Shown piece by piece: positions 20,301-28,506 of a stretch of DNA of 64,000 nucleotides. The translations under genes and the position numbers were made by a program. The notes beneath the pieces were generated by a model. The model ran no database searches and was not told the origin of the DNA. It saw nothing but the letters and a program-made list of their open reading frames with translations. Numbering within the stretch: the first letter of the stretch is position 1; every line of letters begins with the position of its first letter. The stretch is from Lentzea terrae (GTDB taxonomy: Bacteria > Actinomycetota > Actinomycetes > Mycobacteriales > Pseudonocardiaceae), in contig NZ_QFWW01000024.1 in assembly GCF_003265345.1 (NCBI RefSeq), positions 160,687 to 224,686 on the forward strand, read 5' to 3'.

Positions 20301-21149
20301 CCTGGCGGCGACGGCGTCGACGTCCAGGTCGGTCTCTTCAAGCAGCCTGCGCGCGTGCAGCACTCGTTGGAGTGAAAGCCACTTGTTCGGCGTGGTGCCG
20401 GTCTCCGCGACGAACTTCCGCGCGAACGTCCGTTCCGACATGACGGCCAGCTTCGCCATGGACGCCACAGTGTGGTTGTCCGCGATCGTGTCGAGCACCG
20501 TCTCCAGCACCGGTTCGAGGCTGTCTGAGCTGCACTCGGGGATCGGGAGGTCCACGAACTGCCGCTGACCGCCGTCGCGTTGCGGCGCCACGACCATCCG
20601 GCGGGCGATGATGTTGGCGATCTTCGTGCCGAGCTCCCTGCGGACCAGGTGCAGGCAGGCGTCGATGCCCGCGGCGGTGCCGGCGCTGGTGATGATGTTG
20701 CCGTCGTCCACGAACAGCACGTCCGGGTCCAGGTGGGCCTTCGGGAACCTGGCTGTGAACTCCCTCGTCTCGCGCCAGTGCGTGGTGCAGCGGCGGTCGT
20801 CGAGCAGGCCGGCCGCGCCGAGGATGAACGCCCCGTTGCACACGCTCAGCAGGGTCGCGTCGGTCTCCTGGACGGTCTTGAGCAGCTTCTCCGGGTAAAC
20901 GTCCCGGATCCGCGCCGCCGGGAGGGCGACCAGATCGACGTCCAGCAGCGCGTCGAACCCGTACTCCGGCGTGATGCTGACGCCTCGAATGCTCGTCGGC
21001 ACCGGCTGGTTGGGGAGCTCGCCGCACACGCGGAAGTCGATCAGAGGCACGCCCTCCTCGGTCCGGTCGACGCCGAACACCTCGCAGAGCAGGCCGAACT
21101 CGAACGGCGCGACGCCGTCGATGAGCGGAACCGCCACCGATCGCAGCAT
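20205..21149 (-). CDS. GlxA-family regulator (DJ-1/PfpI domain plus AraC HTH)
   Basis: The 314-residue protein has an N-terminal DJ-1/PfpI-like domain (VAVPLIDGVAPFEFGLLCEVFG; the elbow SVCNGAFILGAAGLLDDR with Cys; TSAGTAAGIDACLHLVR). A C-terminal AraC-type double HTH follows (TVASMAKLAVMSERTFARKF...LHARRLLEETDLDVDAVAARSGFGTAALLRHHF). The PfpI part is usually a non-enzymatic ligand sensor. TAAAAT at 21156-21161 (minus strand) stands six bases before the ATG, consistent with a leaderless transcript. The target is unknown. Confidence 0.92.
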   Translation of the reverse strand: MLRSVAVPLIDGVAPFEFGLLCEVFGVDRTEEGVPLIDFRVCGELPNQPVPTSIRGVSITPEYGFDALLDVDLVALPAARIRDVYPEKLLKTVQETDATLLSVCNGAFILGAAGLLDDRRCTTHWRETREFTARFPKAHLDPDVLFVDDGNIITSAGTAAGIDACLHLVRRELGTKIANIIARRMVVAPQRDGGQRQFVDLPIPECSSDSLEPVLETVLDTIADNHTVASMAKLAVMSERTFARKFVAETGTTPNKWLSLQRVLHARRLLEETDLDVDAVAARSGFGTAALLRHHFHRVVGVAPSDYRRTFACR

Positions 21150-21219
21150 GGCAGGATTTTATCGCGCCTCGTCAGATCTGCCACTGTTGGCGGGATTTTG
21201 CTGGGCGCAAACTTTACGC

Positions 21220-21369
21220 ATGACACTTGCAGCGATCGTCCTAGTCCTGGCAGTCATCTCCGTCTGGCTCGACCGCCACCGCGACCGCAACGCCGGTCTG
21301 GCCGGCTCGTCCGACGTCAACGACCGTGACCGCATCCGCGTGCGCGACGACCTGCGGTACCTCACTTGA
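21220..21369 (+). CDS. 49-residue single-pass membrane protein
   Basis: A short frame starting ATG at 21220 encodes a hydrophobic helix (AAIVLVLAVISVWL) followed by a charged tail (DRHRDRNAGLAGSSDVNDRDRIRVRDDLRYLT). The helix-then-charged layout and high third-position GC suggest a real gene. There is no clear ribosome-binding site. It is divergent from the GlxA-type gene and overlaps the citrate synthase stop by 8 bp. No function can be given. Confidence 0.5.
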   Translation: MTLAAIVLVLAVISVWLDRHRDRNAGLAGSSDVNDRDRIRVRDDLRYLT

Positions 21370-22471
21370 TGAGGGGTGCCGGCCCCGTGTACCGGGCGAC
21401 CGGGCGGATGATCTTCGTGTCCTCGGACTGCTCGAGCGCGTTGGCACACCACCCGATCACCCGGCTGCACGCGAACGTCGGCGTGAACATCTCGCGCGGA
21501 ATCCCGCACTGCTCCATCACCACGCCGGCGTAGAACTCCACGTTCGCGTACAGCTGCCGGCCGGGCTTCAGCTCGGCCAGCAGTTCGGTGACCCTGCGCT
21601 CGACCGTGACCGCGAACTCGGTCAGCGGGGTCGGCTGCTCCAGTGCGATCTCCTTGAGCAGGCGCGCCCGCGGGTCCTCCGTCTTGTAGACGGCGTGGCC
21701 GAACCCCATGATCCGGTCGCCCTGCTCGATCCGTTCGCGGACCCACGGGTCGATGTTGTCCGGCGTGCCGATGAGGTCCAACGCCTCCAACGCCCGGTCG
21801 GGTGCGCCACCGTGCAGAGGCCCGGAGAACGTCCCGATCGCCGCCGTCACCGCCGACACGACGTCCGCACCCGCTGACGCGACAACGCGCGCGGTGAACG
21901 TTGACGCGTTGAAGCCGTGGTCGATCGTGGCGATCAAGTACTGCTCGACGGCGCGGCTCGTCCATGTTGACGGCTCCCGTCCAGTCAACATGTACAACCA
22001 GTTCGCCGACGTTGACAAATCAACCCTGGGGTTGACGGGATCAAGTCCGAGCTTGAGTCGATGCAGTGCCGCCAGGATCGTCGGCGTCATCGCGCTGACC
22101 CTGAGCGCGTCCGCCTTCCTGCTGCTCATCGGCGCGTCCCACATCGGTTGCGCCGGCAGCATCGACAGCGCGGTGCGCAGCCCGGCCAGCGCCGTGCACC
22201 CCGACCGCGCGATCGCCGGCAGCACGTCGCTGATAGTCGCTGGTAGTTGCCTCAACGCTGCGGCTTGCGCGGCGAACAGCGCGGCCTCTTCGGCGTTCGG
22301 CAGCCGGCCCTCGACGAACAGGAACCAGACGTCCTCGAACGTCCGCGTCCTGGCCAGCTCGATCGCGTCGTGCTCGCGGTAGTGGTAGTAGCCCGCGGCC
22401 CCGTTCACGTCCCCGATCAGGGTCGTGGTGACGACGACGTCTTTAAGCCCTTTGGGTGCATCAATCAACAT
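21362..22471 (-). CDS. Citrate synthase family protein (citrate or 2-methylcitrate synthase)
   Basis: The 369-residue protein has the citrate-synthase signatures GFNASTFTARVVASAGAD (catalytic His region near ATIDHGFNAS), GALHGG-like FSGPLHGGAPDRAL, and MGFGHAVYKTEDPRARLL. It condenses acetyl-CoA (or propionyl-CoA) with oxaloacetate. Whether it makes citrate or methylcitrate cannot be decided by eye, and no prpB or prpD is adjacent. The ATG at 22471 (GGAG about 10 nt upstream) is preferred to a TTG two codons earlier. The start codon is itself part of an ATGTTGA motif. It is divergent from a second, HTH-bearing citrate synthase. Confidence 0.88.
   Translation of the reverse strand: MLIDAPKGLKDVVVTTTLIGDVNGAAGYYHYREHDAIELARTRTFEDVWFLFVEGRLPNAEEAALFAAQAAALRQLPATISDVLPAIARSGCTALAGLRTALSMLPAQPMWDAPMSSRKADALRVSAMTPTILAALHRLKLGLDPVNPRVDLSTSANWLYMLTGREPSTWTSRAVEQYLIATIDHGFNASTFTARVVASAGADVVSAVTAAIGTFSGPLHGGAPDRALEALDLIGTPDNIDPWVRERIEQGDRIMGFGHAVYKTEDPRARLLKEIALEQPTPLTEFAVTVERRVTELLAELKPGRQLYANVEFYAGVVMEQCGIPREMFTPTFACSRVIGWCANALEQSEDTKIIRPVARYTGPAPLIK
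21964..21991. promoter_or_regulatory. Intragenic ATGTTGA/TCAACAT inverted repeat
   Basis: ATGTTGA (21964-21970) and TCAACAT (21985-21991) face each other with a 14-nt spacer inside the citrate synthase gene. The 14-base sequence starting at 21985 recurs exactly at 22465 in the promoter. A second dyad, TCAACCC/GGGTTGA with a 2-nt centre, sits at 22019-22034. They look like extra binding sites for the regulator acting at 22465-22529. Confidence 0.45.
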
Positions 22472-22529
22472 GTACAACAGGCTCCGTCAACATGTCATGT
22501 ACAGTCAATGTTGATGGAATCAATGTTGA
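22465..22529. promoter_or_regulatory. Cluster of four ATGTTGA half-sites between divergent citrate synthases
   Basis: TCAACAT occurs at 22465-22471 and 22487-22493, and ATGTTGA at 22508-22514 and 22523-22529, giving two inward- and two outward-oriented half-sites. The outermost copies contain the ATG start codons of the two divergent genes. The HTH at the N-terminus of the plus-strand citrate synthase is the obvious candidate to bind them. Confidence 0.65.
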
Positions 22530-23635
22530 CGACGAATCAAGCTGCCCGCCGCCTGGGCGTCAAACCGGCGACGGTGTACGCCTACGTCAGCCGCGGCCTC
22601 CTGACCAGCGAAAAGCTGAACAGGCAAAGCATGTTCGACGTCGCCGAGGTGGAAGCCCTGGCGCAACGCACTGGTGCGCGCGGAGCAGTGGCGGCTGTGA
22701 CCGATCGCATCCGCACCCGCATCTCGCTGCTGGAGCACGACCGCCTCTACTACCGCGGCCGCTCGGTGACGGAGCTTTCGGCTTCCAAGCGCTTCGAGGA
22801 CGTGGCGCACTGGCTGTGGACGTCGGTCGACACCGTCGGCCTGCAGTTCCCCGAGGGCCAGGAGATCTGGATGGCTCTCCCGGACAGCGCCACCCTCACC
22901 GACCGCATCCGCGTGGCCGTCGCTCTGGCCAGCGCCGGCGACCCCTTGCGGTTCGACCTCGAGCGGTCCGTGTCCACGGCCAAGGCCCTGATCGCCGACG
23001 TCGTCGAGTCGCTGCCGCTGGTGGGCAAGCCGCAGGGCACCGACATCGCCGACCGGCTGTGGGCCCGGCTGTCCCCGCTGCCGCCTCAGCCGGAAATCTT
23101 GAACGCGGCCTTGATCCTGCTGGCCGACCACGACCTCGCCGTCTCGACGATGGCTGCTCGTGTGGCGGCTTCGGCCCGTGCGCATCCATACGCCGTGGTG
23201 TCGGCCGGGTTGGGCGCGATGGAGGGCCAGAAGCACGGCACCGCCACGACGCTTGCGCACCGGTTCCTGGCGCAGGCCGAGGCCGACCCGATGGGCGCGG
23301 TGGCCGAGCGCTTGCGGACCGGCCAGCGCATTCCCGGCTTCGGGCACCGCATCTACCAGGCGCGGGATCCGCGCGCCGAGCACCTGCTGTCGCAGTTGCG
23401 CCCGCATGGCTCGCTGGTGGCGGACCGGATCATCGAGACGCAGCCGCTGACGTTCCCGAACATCGACCTCGCGCTGGCGCAGCTGGGTCTGACGTTCCAG
23501 ATGCCGCCGGACGCCGGGGAGGCGATCTTCGCCATCGCCCGGATCGTGGGGTGGATCGCGCACGCGATGGAGGAGTACCAGGAGCCGGGGCTGCGGTTCC
23601 GCGCGCTGGGCGTCTACACGGGGGATCGGCCGTAG
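22523..23635 (+). CDS. Citrate synthase with N-terminal MerR/excisionase-type HTH
   Basis: The 370-residue protein begins with a MerR-like winged HTH (MLTTNQAARRLGVKPATVYAYVSRGLLTSEK, then a short wing RQSMFDVAEVEALA) and continues as a citrate-synthase domain (LYYRGRSVTELSASKRFEDVAHWLW; RIPGFGHRIYQARDPRAEHLL; ARIVGWIAHAMEEYQEPGLRFR). The helical DNA-binding domain makes a metabolite-responsive transcription factor or a self-regulating enzyme plausible. The catalytic region around the first histidine differs from the divergent paralogue: AHPYAVVSAGLGAMEGQKHGT is present rather than the usual GALHGG, so activity is uncertain. In-frame ATGs at 22508 and 22514 are alternative starts; 22523 gives the standard HTH N-terminus. 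Confidence 0.85.
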   Translation: MLTTNQAARRLGVKPATVYAYVSRGLLTSEKLNRQSMFDVAEVEALAQRTGARGAVAAVTDRIRTRISLLEHDRLYYRGRSVTELSASKRFEDVAHWLWTSVDTVGLQFPEGQEIWMALPDSATLTDRIRVAVALASAGDPLRFDLERSVSTAKALIADVVESLPLVGKPQGTDIADRLWARLSPLPPQPEILNAALILLADHDLAVSTMAARVAASARAHPYAVVSAGLGAMEGQKHGTATTLAHRFLAQAEADPMGAVAERLRTGQRIPGFGHRIYQARDPRAEHLLSQLRPHGSLVADRIIETQPLTFPNIDLALAQLGLTFQMPPDAGEAIFAIARIVGWIAHAMEEYQEPGLRFRALGVYTGDRP

Positions 23636-23749
23636 CGCGGAGTGGGGTTCGGGTGGTGGGACGCGGATCCCAGGGATTGCGGTACCGGGACGTAGAGCGC
23701 CGCGAACGGCCGCTGGCGTTCCTGCAGCGGGAAGCGGACCATCGGAAGC

Positions 23750-24847
23750 ATGAGATTGTCCGCTGTGGACAACTTGAAGGTGATCCTCGTGGCGTGGGTC
23801 ATCGGTGGCCACGCGCTGCTCGGTTACGCCGCGGTCGGGGGCTGGCCGTACGACGAGGTCAACGAGGTCACGTTCCATCCCGGCGTGGAGACCGTGCTGG
23901 CGGCGTTGATCGGGCCGTCCGGGTTGTTCTTCATGGGCACGTTCTACTTCATGGCCGGGATCTTCACGCCGGACTCGATCGAGCGCAAAGGCACCAGGAG
24001 ATTCGTCGCTGACCGGCTCGTCCGGCTCGGCACGCCCTGGATTCTCAGCGCGGTCGTCGTCTGGCCGACGTTCGTGTGGATCGCCTACAACGGTGCGGGA
24101 CGACCAGTCAGCTGGTGGCACGCGTTCACGCATCGGGATCCGTTGCTGGACAGCGGATCGCTGTGGTTCGTGGGGGCGTTGCTGATCTTTTCGATAGCGC
24201 TCGCGCTGGCGCCGCCGATCAAACAGCGCGTCCTCACCACGCGGACCGTGGTGGGCATGACGATGCTGGTGGCGGGGACGACGTTCCTGACGAGATTGGT
24301 GTTTCCAGCGAGGAGCGGGCAGGTTGGCGACCTGCACCTGTGGTGGTGGCCGCAGTGCATCGGCATGTTCGTGCTGGGGGCTATCGGTGGGCGGAAGCTG
24401 GCCGAGCGGGTGCCGGACGACATTTACAAGGCGAGCCGCAACGTCGTCATCGCCACGATCGCGATGCTTCCGGTCGCGGCGGCGTTCCTGGGCGTGCTGG
24501 ATCTCGCGAACAACGCCGATCCGTTCCTCGGTGGTTGGCGGTGGCAGGCGGCGGCGCTCGCGCTCACCGAGGGGATTCTGGTGGTGGCGGGCAGTTTGTG
24601 GCTCATCGGGCTGGCGCAGCGGCGGCTGACCGGGCAGGGGGCCTTCGCTGAAGGGCTGGCGCGGTCTGCTTACGTTGCGTTCATCGTGCAGGGGCCGATT
24701 CTGCTCAGCCTCGCCACGGCCATGCGCCCGCTGCAACTCCCCGCCGAGGTCAAGGCCCCACTAGTTGGTGCGGGGGCGATCGCGATCAGTTTCGCGATCG
24801 GCTGGTACGTCACTTCGCGCCGAGGCGCTTCAGCACGCTCGTCGTGA
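23750..24847 (+). CDS. Acyltransferase-3 family membrane protein
   Basis: The 365-residue polytopic protein has about ten hydrophobic helices. The family N-terminus is DNLKVILVAWVIGGHALLGY, in which the GH histidine is the expected catalytic base. FFMGTFYFMAGIFTPDSIERKGTRRFVADRLVRLGTPW then gives the conserved Arg-rich loop. Acyltransferase-3 proteins O-acylate sugars, glycans or secondary metabolites at the membrane; the substrate is unknown. The last 38 bp overlap the convergent dxs gene. A position next to a terpenoid operon is suggestive only. Confidence 0.85.
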   Translation: MRLSAVDNLKVILVAWVIGGHALLGYAAVGGWPYDEVNEVTFHPGVETVLAALIGPSGLFFMGTFYFMAGIFTPDSIERKGTRRFVADRLVRLGTPWILSAVVVWPTFVWIAYNGAGRPVSWWHAFTHRDPLLDSGSLWFVGALLIFSIALALAPPIKQRVLTTRTVVGMTMLVAGTTFLTRLVFPARSGQVGDLHLWWWPQCIGMFVLGAIGGRKLAERVPDDIYKASRNVVIATIAMLPVAAAFLGVLDLANNADPFLGGWRWQAAALALTEGILVVAGSLWLIGLAQRRLTGQGAFAEGLARSAYVAFIVQGPILLSLATAMRPLQLPAEVKAPLVGAGAIAISFAIGWYVTSRRGASARSS

Positions 24848-26516
24848 TGCCGGCCGCGTCCAGGCCGTGCGCGCGCAGGATGCGGGCGCGGGAGTCGTGG
24901 GGCAGGAAGCGTGGTGGTAGCGCGAACGTTGCTACGCAGGAGGCTGTGCCGGTCAGCGCTTGACCGAGGCGTGCGCCCAGTGCACCCGTTGACGTCGTGT
25001 CTTCGACGGCGAGAACCAGTCGATGGCGGCCGCTGTACTTGACGAGGTGCGGGTCGAGCGGAGCTGTCCAGCGAGGGTCGACCACGTTGACGCGCACGTC
25101 ATGTCCAGCTAGCTCCTCTGCCGCGGCCAAACAGGGACCCGCCATCGGGCCGACCGCCAAAAGTAGTACGTCGGCCTCCGGGACTTCGCGCAGCACGTCG
25201 AAGTGGCTCACCCGGCGCAGCGCGGGGATGTCCGGGCCTGCGGTGGCCTTCGGGTAGCGCACGACCGTCGGGCCGTCGGACACGTCGACGGCTTCGCGCA
25301 GCAACGCGGCCAACGACGCGGGATCGCGCGGAGCCGCCAACCGCAGGCCCGGCACGACGGGCAGCACGGACGCGTCCCACATGCCGTGGTGCGACGCGCC
25401 GTCCTGGCCGGTCACGCCGGCGCGGTCCAGCACGAACGTCACCGGCAACCGGTGCAGCGCAACGTCCATCAGCAGCTGGTCGAAGGCACGCGACAGGAAG
25501 GTCGCGTAAACACAGACGACAGGGTGCAGCCCGCCCATCGCGATGCCCGCGGCGGACGTCACGGCGTGCTGTTCGGCGATGCCCACGTCGAAGACGCGCG
25601 AAGGGAACTTCAGCGAGAACGGCCGCAGCCCCACCGGTTCCAGCATCGCCGCGGTCAGGCAGACGACGTCCGGACGTTCGGAGCCGATCGCGACGATCTC
25701 GTCGGAGAACGCGTCGGTCCAGGTGCGGCCACCGGACGAACCGGACGCGCCGACCGCGTGCATGCGATCGGACTCGTCGGTCTCGGCGGCCTCGTAACCC
25801 TTGCCCTTCACGGTTTTGCAGTGCACCACGACCGGGCGTCCGAGAGTTTTGGCCTCCCACAGGGCGTTCTCGACCGCGTGAACGTCGTGGCCGTCGACCT
25901 CGCCGATGTAGGCAAGACCCAGCGCCTCGAAGAGCCCGCGCGCCGTGCCGGCCAGCAACGAAGCGGCGAATCCGCCCGCAGTCGGGTCGTAGGAGCGGCC
26001 GTTGTCGTTCAACAGCACCACGACCGGCCGAGAAGACCCGCCGATGTTGTTCAACGCCTCCCAGCACATGCCACCGGTCAACGCGCCATCGCCGACGACC
26101 GCGACGACCCGGCGATCGGCACCGGCCAGCTCGAAGGCCTTCGCCAGACCGTCCGCATAGGACAGTGCGGTGGACGCGTGCGAGTTCTCGATCACGTCGT
26201 GCGCGGACTCGGCCGCCGACGGATAACCGGACAGACCACCGGCCTGACGCAACGAGTCGAAGTCGGAAACCCGCCCGGTCAGCATCTTGTGCACGTACGA
26301 CTGGTGCCCGGTGTCGAACAGCACGACGTCGACAGGCGAGCAGAACACCCGGTGCACCGCGATCGACAGCTCGACGGCGCCGAGGTTCGGCCCCAGGTGC
26401 CCGCCGGTCCGATGCACCTTGGCGATGAGGAACGACCGGATCTCCTCGGCCAGCGAGCAAAGCGAAGAAGAAGGAAGCGCCCGGACGTCAGCGGGCGAGG
26501 TGATGTCAGCCAGCAC
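24810..26516 (-). CDS. dxs: 1-deoxy-D-xylulose-5-phosphate synthase
   Basis: The 568-residue protein is the thiamine-diphosphate enzyme that starts the MEP isoprenoid pathway from pyruvate and glyceraldehyde-3-phosphate. Visible elements are FDTGHQSYVHKMLTGR, the TPP motif GDGALTGGMCWEALNN, FDVGIAEQHAVTSAAGIA, and the pyrimidine-binding DRAGVTGQDGASHHGMWD. It is somewhat shorter than the usual 620-640 residues. The GTG start at 26516 overlaps the ispH stop by 11 bp, making it the last gene of the terpenoid-encapsulin operon. An operon copy beside ispH suggests a dedicated extra copy that raises precursor supply. Confidence 0.93.
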   Translation of the reverse strand: MLADITSPADVRALPSSSLCSLAEEIRSFLIAKVHRTGGHLGPNLGAVELSIAVHRVFCSPVDVVLFDTGHQSYVHKMLTGRVSDFDSLRQAGGLSGYPSAAESAHDVIENSHASTALSYADGLAKAFELAGADRRVVAVVGDGALTGGMCWEALNNIGGSSRPVVVLLNDNGRSYDPTAGGFAASLLAGTARGLFEALGLAYIGEVDGHDVHAVENALWEAKTLGRPVVVHCKTVKGKGYEAAETDESDRMHAVGASGSSGGRTWTDAFSDEIVAIGSERPDVVCLTAAMLEPVGLRPFSLKFPSRVFDVGIAEQHAVTSAAGIAMGGLHPVVCVYATFLSRAFDQLLMDVALHRLPVTFVLDRAGVTGQDGASHHGMWDASVLPVVPGLRLAAPRDPASLAALLREAVDVSDGPTVVRYPKATAGPDIPALRRVSHFDVLREVPEADVLLLAVGPMAGPCLAAAEELAGHDVRVNVVDPRWTAPLDPHLVKYSGRHRLVLAVEDTTSTGALGARLGQALTGTASCVATFALPPRFLPHDSRARILRAHGLDAAGITTSVLKRLGAK

Positions 26517-27447
26517 GGCGCACCGCCAGCGGCAACGTGAAGGCGATCGTCTCGACGGCCGTCGTGTGCGTGGAAACCGTGACGGAACCCAAGGCCTGCA
26601 ACGCGGACACCACCTCGTCGACCAACGACGGGGGAGCCGACGCACCTGCCGACAGACCCACCGAGGTCACTCCGACGAGCCACGCCGGATCGATCTCCGA
26701 GGCGTCGTCGATCAGGTGGGCCGGCGTGCCGGTGCGGGCGGCCAGCTCCACCATCCGCACCGAGTTGGACGAGTTCTTCGAGCCCACCACCAGCACCAGG
26801 TCCGACTGCTCGGCCACCTCCCGGATGGCGATCTGCCGGTTCGTGGTGGCGTAGCAGATGTCGTCGGACCCGGGACCGCGCAGCTGCGGGAACTTCCGCC
26901 GCAGCGCCTCGATCACCTCGACCGTCTCGTCCACCGCCAACGTCGTCTGCGTCAGATACGAGACCGGTCCGGTGATCTCCAGAGCCTGCACGTCCTCGAC
27001 GGTCTCCACCAGCACCATCTGGCCGGGTGCCTCGCCCAGCGTCCCGTCGACCTCCTCGTGACCCGCGTGTCCGATGAGGACGATCGTGTCGCCGCGCTCG
27101 GCGAAGCGCCGAGCCTCGGCGTGCACCTTGGCCACCAGCGGACAGGTCGCGTCCAGCACGTCCAACGACCGGGAAACGGCCTCCGCGCGCACGGCGGGAG
27201 AGACGCCGTGCGCGGAGAACACCGCTGTGGCACCGAAGGGCACCTCGGAGAGCTCCTCCACGAACACCGCGCCGCGAGCCTCCAGCGCCCGGACCACGTG
27301 GAGGTTGTGCACGATCTGCTTGCGCACGTAGATGGGGCCGCCGCGCTGGTCGAGCAGCCGTTCCACGATCTCGATGGCGCGCTCCACCCCGGCGCAGAAC
27401 GACCGGGGTGACGCGAGCAGCACCGAGCGCGGCGGATGTTCCGTCAT
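26506..27447 (-). CDS. ispH: 4-hydroxy-3-methylbut-2-enyl diphosphate reductase
   Basis: The 313-residue IspH/LytB protein catalyses the last MEP-pathway step, reducing HMBPP to IPP and DMAPP at a [4Fe-4S] cluster. The three cluster cysteines are visible in SFCAGVERAI, LDATCPLVAKVH and DDICYATTNRQ. The catalytic Glu lies in GHEEVDGT, and the substrate-binding SKNSSNS block follows. The ATG at 27447 is 11 bp from the polyprenyl synthase stop, and its own stop overlaps the dxs start. The same unit thus encodes supply of both C5 units and the elongase that uses them. Confidence 0.95.
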   Translation of the reverse strand: MTEHPPRSVLLASPRSFCAGVERAIEIVERLLDQRGGPIYVRKQIVHNLHVVRALEARGAVFVEELSEVPFGATAVFSAHGVSPAVRAEAVSRSLDVLDATCPLVAKVHAEARRFAERGDTIVLIGHAGHEEVDGTLGEAPGQMVLVETVEDVQALEITGPVSYLTQTTLAVDETVEVIEALRRKFPQLRGPGSDDICYATTNRQIAIREVAEQSDLVLVVGSKNSSNSVRMVELAARTGTPAHLIDDASEIDPAWLVGVTSVGLSAGASAPPSLVDEVVSALQALGSVTVSTHTTAVETIAFTLPLAVRRAG

Positions 27448-27457
27448 CGGGTGCCTT

Positions 27458-28504
27458 TCAATGGTCTCGATGGGTGACCAGTTGGGCGAGCGTGCCCAGT
27501 TCCACGGCCGCGCGTGCCGTCGGAGAGGCCTCGCCGAGGTGAACCAGGGCCTGTGTGTGCAGCTCGTCGGCCTGCGTCTGGCTCCACGCGCGGCCACCGG
27601 CCAGATCCACCAGAGCAGCAGCCCGCGCAAGCGTTTCCGCGTTCATCTCGGCCGAGCCGAAGTACAACGACGCCAGCTCGGCGGACGCGGGCACACCGGC
27701 GGTCAGCGCGTGCACGACGGGTAAGGACTTCTTGCGGCTCATCAGATCCGAGTGCACGGCCTTGCCCGTCACCGCCGGGTCGCCCCAGATGCCGAGCAGG
27801 TCGTCCACGTGCTGGAACGCCAGACCGAGCTCGGCGCCGTAGCCGCGCATGGCCTCGATCTGCTCGTCGGTGCCGTCGCCGTAGAGCGCGCCCAAAGCCG
27901 TTGAAGCGCCGAGTAAAGCACCGGTCTTGCCGCGCGCCATCTGCTCGACCTCGGATACGCGGACATCGGAACGCGTCTCGAAGTCGAGATCGAACGCCTG
28001 CCCGTCGAGCAACGCCACGACGGCGTCGCCCAGCGTCCGGATCGCTTCGAGAGCGCGTGGATGTCCTGACGCCGCAAGCACATCCACGGCCAATGTCTGC
28101 AACGCGTCGCCCGCCAGTATCGCCGCGTTCACGCCGAACACGGTCCAGGCCGTCGCCCGGTGCCGGCGCGTCGTGTCGCCGTCCATCACGTCGTCGTGCA
28201 GCAGCGAGAAGTTGTGGATCAGCTCCACTGCCACCGCCGCCGGGACAGCAGAGGACGCGGCACCGCCGACGGCCTCGGCCGCGAGCAGCACCAACGCCGG
28301 GCGGATCGCCTTGCCGCCGTTCTCCAGCACCGGGTTGCCGTACTCGTCGCGCCACCCGTGGTGGTACTCCGCGATCGTGCGCAGCGACGGCGGCAACTGT
28401 TCGACGGCCTTGCGCAGAGCCGGGAGCACGAGCCCCCGGCTCCACGCGAGCACCTCGCCGGCAGGTCTGCCCGCCGCGAGAGGTTCGGTGAGTTCCGCAG
28501 TCAT
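27458..28504 (-). CDS. Polyprenyl (geranylgeranyl-type) diphosphate synthase
   Basis: The 348-residue trans-isoprenyl diphosphate synthase has an intact GGKAIRP loop (63-69), first Asp-rich motif LLHDDVMD (102-108), second motif HVDDLLGIWGD and the KKSLPVV block. It elongates DMAPP with IPP. Chain length is probably C15-C20 but cannot be fixed by eye; the residues before the first motif are FSL. The ATG at 28504 lies three bases after the shell-B stop. It sits between a terpene cyclase/encapsulin block and ispH-dxs, so it is the natural substrate supplier for the cyclase. A degenerate paralogue is at 18-1022. Confidence 0.93.
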   Translation of the reverse strand: MTAELTEPLAAGRPAGEVLAWSRGLVLPALRKAVEQLPPSLRTIAEYHHGWRDEYGNPVLENGGKAIRPALVLLAAEAVGGAASSAVPAAVAVELIHNFSLLHDDVMDGDTTRRHRATAWTVFGVNAAILAGDALQTLAVDVLAASGHPRALEAIRTLGDAVVALLDGQAFDLDFETRSDVRVSEVEQMARGKTGALLGASTALGALYGDGTDEQIEAMRGYGAELGLAFQHVDDLLGIWGDPAVTGKAVHSDLMSRKKSLPVVHALTAGVPASAELASLYFGSAEMNAETLARAAALVDLAGGRAWSQTQADELHTQALVHLGEASPTARAAVELGTLAQLVTHRDH

Positions 28505-28506
28505 CG

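Noticed and set aside
22520..24736. Minus-strand frame of about 740 codons across the HTH citrate synthase and acyltransferase genes
   Set aside because: Antisense to two recognisable genes; composition typical of a shadow frame.
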